NCBI GenBank assembly: GCA_018902385.1
Contig: JABSSW010000006.1
Span: 930,001 to 994,000 of the forward strand
From: Physcia stellaris
Taxonomy: Eukaryota > Ascomycota > Lecanoromycetes > Caliciales > Physciaceae
DNA length: 64,000 bases
Direction: 5' to 3'
The notes below the pieces were generated by a model. It had not been told where the DNA came from. It ran no database searches and was given only the letters and a program-made list of their open reading frames with translations. Of this stretch, positions 58,201 to 64,000 are shown one piece after another. Numbering within the stretch: position 1 is the first letter of the stretch; each line of letters opens with the position of its first letter. The position numbers were made by a program, and so were the translations under genes.

Positions 58201-61200
58201 AAATGATCATTTCAATTCATTATTTTGTCGACAATATTTTTAATGATTGAGATTATTTTTTCGAATCAAATGAAATTGAACTTATTTTGTATGTTCATTT
58301 TATAAACATTTTTATCGAAATTATTCTTGTTCGTAATGACGACAAGCAAATTGTCAAAATTTCACGTAATTATCGTTTAAATTATTTCATTGAATTCGAT
58401 TATTTAAACGCGTTTTTCGTCAACGACGATAACGTTGATTTGATCATGAAAACATTTCGCATTATTCACAAAATCTCGTGATTCAAAAAAATTATCGTCA
58501 TTTTCGTCACGACGTTGATCGCTATTATTGTCGTCGTTACGTCAATTCAACTAATCATCATCGTTATTTCGTTGACGATACGCATCGAATCGATTTCGTT
58601 TCTGATCAATGTTGACAACGTTAATTTGTCACAAATTTTCATTTTATTTAACGATTTGCGAAAACTTTTCGATTTGCGAAAATTTTCCGATTTGCGAAAG
58701 TTTTTCACAAATCAGACTTTCGACTTTTCAAAAAAATTGAAATTTTCGATTACGTTTATCATTTCATCGTCGAACATTGTGTTATTCAATAATGTCACTA
58801 TTTATTTTTTCGACGAGACGAAAGCTTTTCGCAATCTGATCGTTGAATTTTCGATTTTGTGAACAAACAGCGAATTTGCTGATTTATCGAAAAAAAATTG
58901 AATGAAAATATTTCTTAAAACAGACTGAAAAAATAAAATCTTTGAAAAGACTAAAATGTATTTTTTGAAAATTAGAAATCGTGCTTTTGTCGATAAAATT
59001 TTCGACGAATTACACGATTTAAATCGATTATTTTGAATCAACGAATTTATTTCATTCAGTTATTCAGTGTTTTGTGTTTGAAAAAACGTTAATGAAAAGC
59101 GTAAAAATCGCGTTGTCGTAAATATTCGAAAATTTAATGTCATCATTCAATCGAATGTTTATTTTTTGTCGTTTCAAATGAAAATCATTTCAATCGTCAA
59201 GAATTGTTTTTATATTATTGTCGTGAATGCATTCGTTTTTTTTTATCAATGACGAATACATTCAAATGATCGACACAAATTCATTGTAATGAATTATCGA
59301 AATCAGAAATCATTCAACGTTGTCGTAATGAAATATAAAAATTCGTCTGTTTACGTGCAACGACAAATTGATCGATTATTTCGTGTTTATCGAAAATTTG
59401 TCAAAACATACGTTGATGATATCGTCATTTTTTCACGAATTTGACAAGAACACGTTAATCATTTGCGTCAAATATTTATCAAATTGATTAACGTCAATAT
59501 ATTCATCAAATTTATTAAAACATTCATTGATTATTCGTCAATGCAATTATTGAATCAGAAAGTCGACTCGCTTGATTTATTCACTAGTGAAAAAAAACTG
59601 AAAATCATTGCTAAATTTCAGTTTTTTCGTATTTTTCGTCAACTGGAAATTTATTTTGATTTTACTGATTGAATGAAAAAATACGTTTTATTTTACGTCG
59701 ACGTGTCAAGATCTTTACAAAAAAAAAACTATTTTGCTAAAGTCTGTTTTCAAGAAAGAAAACGCTAAAAAAACTTTCGTTAATCGAATTAAAATCGACA
59801 ATGCAACGTCAAAAAAACGAATTTCATACGAAATACTTCAATTTTTATTTTCGAAATTTTTTTATTTCATTCATCATGATTCGAAACGTCAAATTTATGT
59901 GAATTTGAATGTCAACAAAAAGTTCGACATCGACGTTGTAATTTATTATGTTAAAAATTTTTTTATCAAGTCAAACGAATATTCAGTCAAATCGTTTATT
60001 CAGTCAATAATGTTTTTGTTCAAATTACTGAATTCGATCGAAATTCGCTATTGATCGATTGAGATGAAAATCGCTGACATAATGTGAATATTGCGAAAAA
60101 TTCGTTATTTCATCGAATCATTCATTTCGTTTATCGTTATTTACATTGATCATGACGTTGCGTTAAACATAATCAAACAAATTATTTTTTCGTTTTCGTC
60201 GACAAATAAATTGAATTTTCGACTAATTCGTGTCAGCGATTATATTCAACGTTTCGATTTGAATATTCGTCATAAATCAAACAAGTTTCATTTTGTGTCG
60301 AATGTCTTGTTTAAATTCGTTAATTTCAACGATTCACAAACATCGTCGAAAGAAAAACTCGATGCTTTTTTCATTTTCGTCGACGTTGACACAAATCATT
60401 CAAATGTTGACGCATACTTTATTTGCTCGTTAATAAAAATGAATGATGTTTTTCGACTAAAAATTCTAAATAATTACAAAATCGATTTTAGTTGAAATCG
60501 AATTTTGAACGTCTTAAACATCGAAAACGACGTCAATTTTTTTTTTGAAAAAAAAAATCAAAAATTTATTTTTCGCGTTGATGATTTTATTGACGATCAC
60601 GTTTTCATTTTTCGTCGACTTTGTATATCAAATGCGATCGTCAAAAATGTGCTGAAAATTGTTCATGACGACTCAAATGATCATTCAGAATACGCAAAAT
60701 GTTATGAGCAAATCGCTTCGACATAATATATTCGTAATTTGATTCGTCAATTACGCGATTATCTGAAATATTGTTCAAAATGTCAAATTAATCGAATCAA
60801 ACGTCATCAATCACACGATTCGTTACAATTTATTTTGTCGTCAATCATTTCTTTTCACACGTTTAATTTAGATTTTATTTTTGCGTTGTCAATATCACGC
60901 GTCGAACAATTCAACGTCGTTATGTCGATTACGTGCAAGTTCACAAAACGAATTATCATTGTGTTAGACAAGAATATTTGAACAATCGCTCAATGAAGTC
61001 GAATTTTACTGAATCAATTTGATTTCGACGATTGAAAATTATTCAAAATTTTGATATTTGATCGAGATCGAAAATTCATGAAACATTTCTGACGAGAAAT
61101 TTTCACACGTCTTGATGTGAAATTATTGTACAATACAGTTTATCATTCACAAATCGATGAACAATCGAAAAAAATTAATCAAACAATCGAAAAAAACTGA

Positions 61201-62399
61201 TCAAACAATCGAAAAGAATTAATCAAACAATCGAAATTGTTTTCAGATTTCTCATTAATGTGTTGAATAATTTCGCAAACTGAATTGAAATCATATCTGA
61301 TATTCAACGAGACATTAACAATTCGATAGTCATCGTTATTGACAAAACGTTTAACGAAATTTCGTATGAATTTATTTTTACGCAAATTTTCGATTTGTTG
61401 AAATTTTTCGAAAAATCGTCGCTATCGTTATCGCAAATAACTCGACAAAAAACTGCAAATGTTTTGATTTTTGCACAAATGAATTTCAAATTCTATTACG
61501 ATCGCAAACATCAATCGATTAATCTCGTCGTCGACGATTGAGCACAAATTCGTTTTCACAAAAATTACGACATTTTTTCGATCGCAATGCTAAATAACAA
61601 ATTTAATTAACAATACATTGCGTTTTTTCGTGTCACGAAAAAAATCGATAAATTAGTTTATCGACTGAATATTTTCAAAAAATAAATTATTCATTCGATT
61701 TTTTTTATCGTTCAGTTGAAATCATGTTTTGATTCAGTTAAAAAAATTTTTCGACGTCATCGTTTTATTCAATCGAATTTTGTTTTCGTCGAAAAAAACA
61801 CTGATTTGATCAAGTTTTTTGAACTGAAACGTATCATCAACAAGCGAATGATTGTTCGACGTGAAATCGAATATTTAATTAAATAAAAAAATTATGATTC
61901 AAAATATGATGTTTGAAAAAATTTATCGAAATTGAACGATGTCATGAATCTGATACAGAAATATGAAAATTCAATTCGTCATATGATCGATTTATTTGAT
62001 CGTCATCGTTTGTCGAAATCAATCATGTTGAAAAATTTTTCGCAAATCAAAATAAAGCGATTTTCGTTAACAACAAGTTTATTACTAGAAAATTTTTCGC
62101 GAACAAGACAAATTTCGTCAACAACAAAATTATTATTTCGTCATCGATTTTCGTTTTTCGATTTTTAATCGTCGTGTTACGAAAATTTTTTTTAATTATC
62201 TTGTCGACGTCGCAAATATCGTTAATTTTCTCGTTCGAAACGTTGATGTTACGTCGCTCGAATCGATTAACTAAAAATTGAAAAATATCTGAAAAAAAAT
62301 TATTGTTAAAAAGAACGTATGACTAAAAGTTTATTGAAACATGATTAGAATAATTAAAAGTTACGAAAACGTAATCGATTTTTCTTTATTGAAACAGAT

Positions 62400-62554
62400 T
62401 GTTACAAATCGACTTTTGTTTGATTTGAAAAGTTTGTTTCTGTCTAATTTCATTGATCTGATTAATCGACTTGACATTGACATTTATTCGAACTTTTTGT
62501 ATTTAGCATTTTATCATCTTTTTACTATTTCATCAATGAATCAATGTCTTTACA
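62400..62554 (+). repeat. 3' LTR of the Ty3/Gypsy fossil
   Basis: 155 bp with TG..CA ends, followed by CGAAT, the same five bases that precede the 5' LTR. About fifteen transitions and no transversion separate the two LTRs. Confidence 0.9.
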
Positions 62555-64000
62555 CGAATTGATCAATACAAACGTTGAATTCGATAAAATTCGTAAACAA
62601 ATGAATACATTGAAAATTAATTACGAACAAACGCGTGATCGACTTTTAATCAAACAACACGATTACATTTTTTTCAAAAAAATCACGACGTTTTGTTAAT
62701 CACGATTCGCAATCGTACACGAAATTTTGATAACGACGATAAAAAAACGACGACAAAATCAACGTAATTAATTTTTTTAATAAAAACAAACGACGTTCGA
62801 AAATTTATTCAAATTTTTCTAAATTCATCGACGAAATGAAATTTATTTAACGAATTTGAAAAACAAAAATGCATAATAAAATGACAATCAACGTTGATTA
62901 TTACGATACGAATATAATCGCAATCATTATTGTGATTGATTGAATTGAAAACGATATCGATAATTACATACAATCGATACGTGATATCGACATAAATCAT
63001 TTCAAAAACTGACATATAATGTTGAAATTTTTGAATTTCATTTTCGAAAATTTTGATTTCAAACGCAATATGCGTATTCAATTTCGAATATTGATCATGA
63101 ATACACAAAACTTTCAATTTTTTTATTTCATTTTTTTTTTCGTTTTAACAATTCAATCGATTATAACGAAATCATCAAAATCGAAAAATTAATGAAAAAA
63201 AATTTCTGAAATTTGAAAAAAAACAATGAATGTATATTTTCGCGAATTCATTACGTTCGATGAAATTCGAATCATTTTGCAACAAATATACAATCGACAA
63301 TCGAATTTTCGAAAAAAAAAATCGCGATTCGTCAACAACGTTTTGAATTGTTGTTAAGAAAAATAATGTTTAATGCAATTGTTGATAAATAAATTGTTAA
63401 TTATCTAGAAAAATGTGTGCGAAAAAATATTTACATGTTCGTTTTGATCGTTTTGATCGCGTTAATTTCATTGAAATTGTCACGTAATGTTTTCGACGTC
63501 AATTTCTAACAACATGTTCACTTTTTAAAGAAAAAGACGACGTTTTCGTCGTTTCACGAATTTTTCAAATTTTTCAATTTTTCGTGCGATATTCATGATC
63601 TAATATTTATGCGATTGACGATAGAAAGTTCAGAAAATATGTCGATGAATGCGAAAAAGTCAAAAAAAATAACGAATAGAAAATAATAATACAATTGAAA
63701 ATTTATCGAAACATTTTCGCAATCATGTTTTGATGCAAAAATTGCAAATTCGAAATTTTCGATTTTAATAAACGAGCGCTTCAGACGATCGAAAAATCAA
63801 ATCGATTAATATGACGAAACGTTAATTATTTTTTGTTAATTGATCGATATTTCGTTTTCGTCAAATTCGTTCTTTTCGATTTCATTTAAATGATATTCAT
63901 AGAAAATATTCTGAGCGACGATTTCGACTAAATAAATTTGACGAAATTTATCGTCAACGAACGTTTTCGACGAGATTTTGAAATTGTTGTTTTGATCGTT
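62555..64000. other. AT-rich repeat sequence interrupted by the LTR element (right part)
   Basis: Continuation of the sequence split by the LTR fossil, running to the window edge. It has the same composition and cytosine context. No family could be assigned from the short remaining frames. Confidence 0.6.

Larger units (their letters stand above)
55064..62554 (+). mobile_element. Ty3/Gypsy LTR retrotransposon fossil, structurally complete but heavily broken
   Basis: A 7491-bp element bounded by two 155-bp LTRs (55064-55218 and 62400-62554), each starting TGTTAC and ending TTTACA, with the 5-bp duplication CGAAT on both sides. The parts follow the Ty3/Gypsy order on the plus strand: gag about 55900-57000, a Cys/His-bearing region about 57250-57550, protease about 57640-58200, reverse transcriptase about 58850-59670 (YVDDIVIFS box), RNase H about 59700-60350, integrase about 60700-61600 and a chromodomain-like end about 61640-61950. 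RT before integrase separates it from Ty1/Copia. It is broken in dozens of places throughout. LTRs differ by about 10 percent, all transitions, so the clock is distorted by hypermutation and age cannot be read reliably. Confidence 0.9.

Noticed and set aside
51130-64000. Idea that the AT-rich block is a centromere or mitochondrial DNA insertion
   Set aside because: Recognisable transposon ends and domains account for most of it, and no mitochondrial gene is visible. A centromere role cannot be judged from sequence.

Overview
The window comes from a filamentous ascomycete (Pezizomycotina). The signs are short spliceosomal introns (about 45-180 nt, GT..AG) in nearly every gene, compact spacing on both strands, fungal-type housekeeping proteins (Sec31, Sde2, Get2, Hul4, Gep3, Mrp49, Cox12, Nfu1), and an abrupt switch at about 51.1 kb to a very AT-rich, repeat-filled block with hypermutated transposons. 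The class cannot be fixed from sequence alone. Exon models were assembled by hand from splice sites, reading phase and conserved motifs.

1-11 kb: the 3' part of an SMP/C2 lipid-transfer protein; a fungal fluoroacetate-dehalogenase-like alpha/beta hydrolase; a 321-bp MITE-like inverted-repeat element in the promoter it shares with the mitoribosome GTPase Gep3; mitoribosomal mL61/Mrp49; a five-exon COX12; a small C-terminally anchored membrane protein with a 24-nt tandem repeat; and a PPIE-type RRM protein. 11-27 kb: COPII Sec31 (8 exons), Sde2 head-to-head with ribosomal protein eS10, a 12-exon PYD3-like amidohydrolase, a fungal protein of unknown function, a Y-family polymerase of the iota type, and Get2. 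27.3-29.3 kb: a non-coding cluster of tandem repeats, palindromes and a foldback carrying telomere-like TTAGGG units. 29-51 kb: HECT ligase Hul4, ribosomal eL15, an unknown coiled-coil protein, a PSP1-domain protein, Nfu1 head-to-head with the snoRNP factor Hit1/ZNHIT3, a protein joining a Ras-like GTPase domain to a RasGEF, and an unrecognised 320-residue protein.

51.1-64 kb is a TE graveyard. It holds a pogo/Tigger-type DNA transposon (51757-54235) with readable inverted repeats and TA flanks. It also holds a Ty3/Gypsy LTR retrotransposon fossil (55064-62554) with two 155-bp LTRs and a matching 5-bp target duplication, inserted into older AT-rich sequence.

Several genes serve shared themes: mitochondrial function (Gep3, Mrp49, Cox12, Nfu1), secretion and membrane traffic (Sec31, Get2, SMP/C2), translation and RNA (eS10, eL15, Sde2, Hit1, RRM) and ubiquitin (Hul4). 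No physical clustering of a pathway is evident. The most unusual signal is the mutation context of the TE block. Cytosines survive before A and G and are nearly absent before T and C, which is the reverse of the CpA preference of classical repeat-induced point mutation (RIP).
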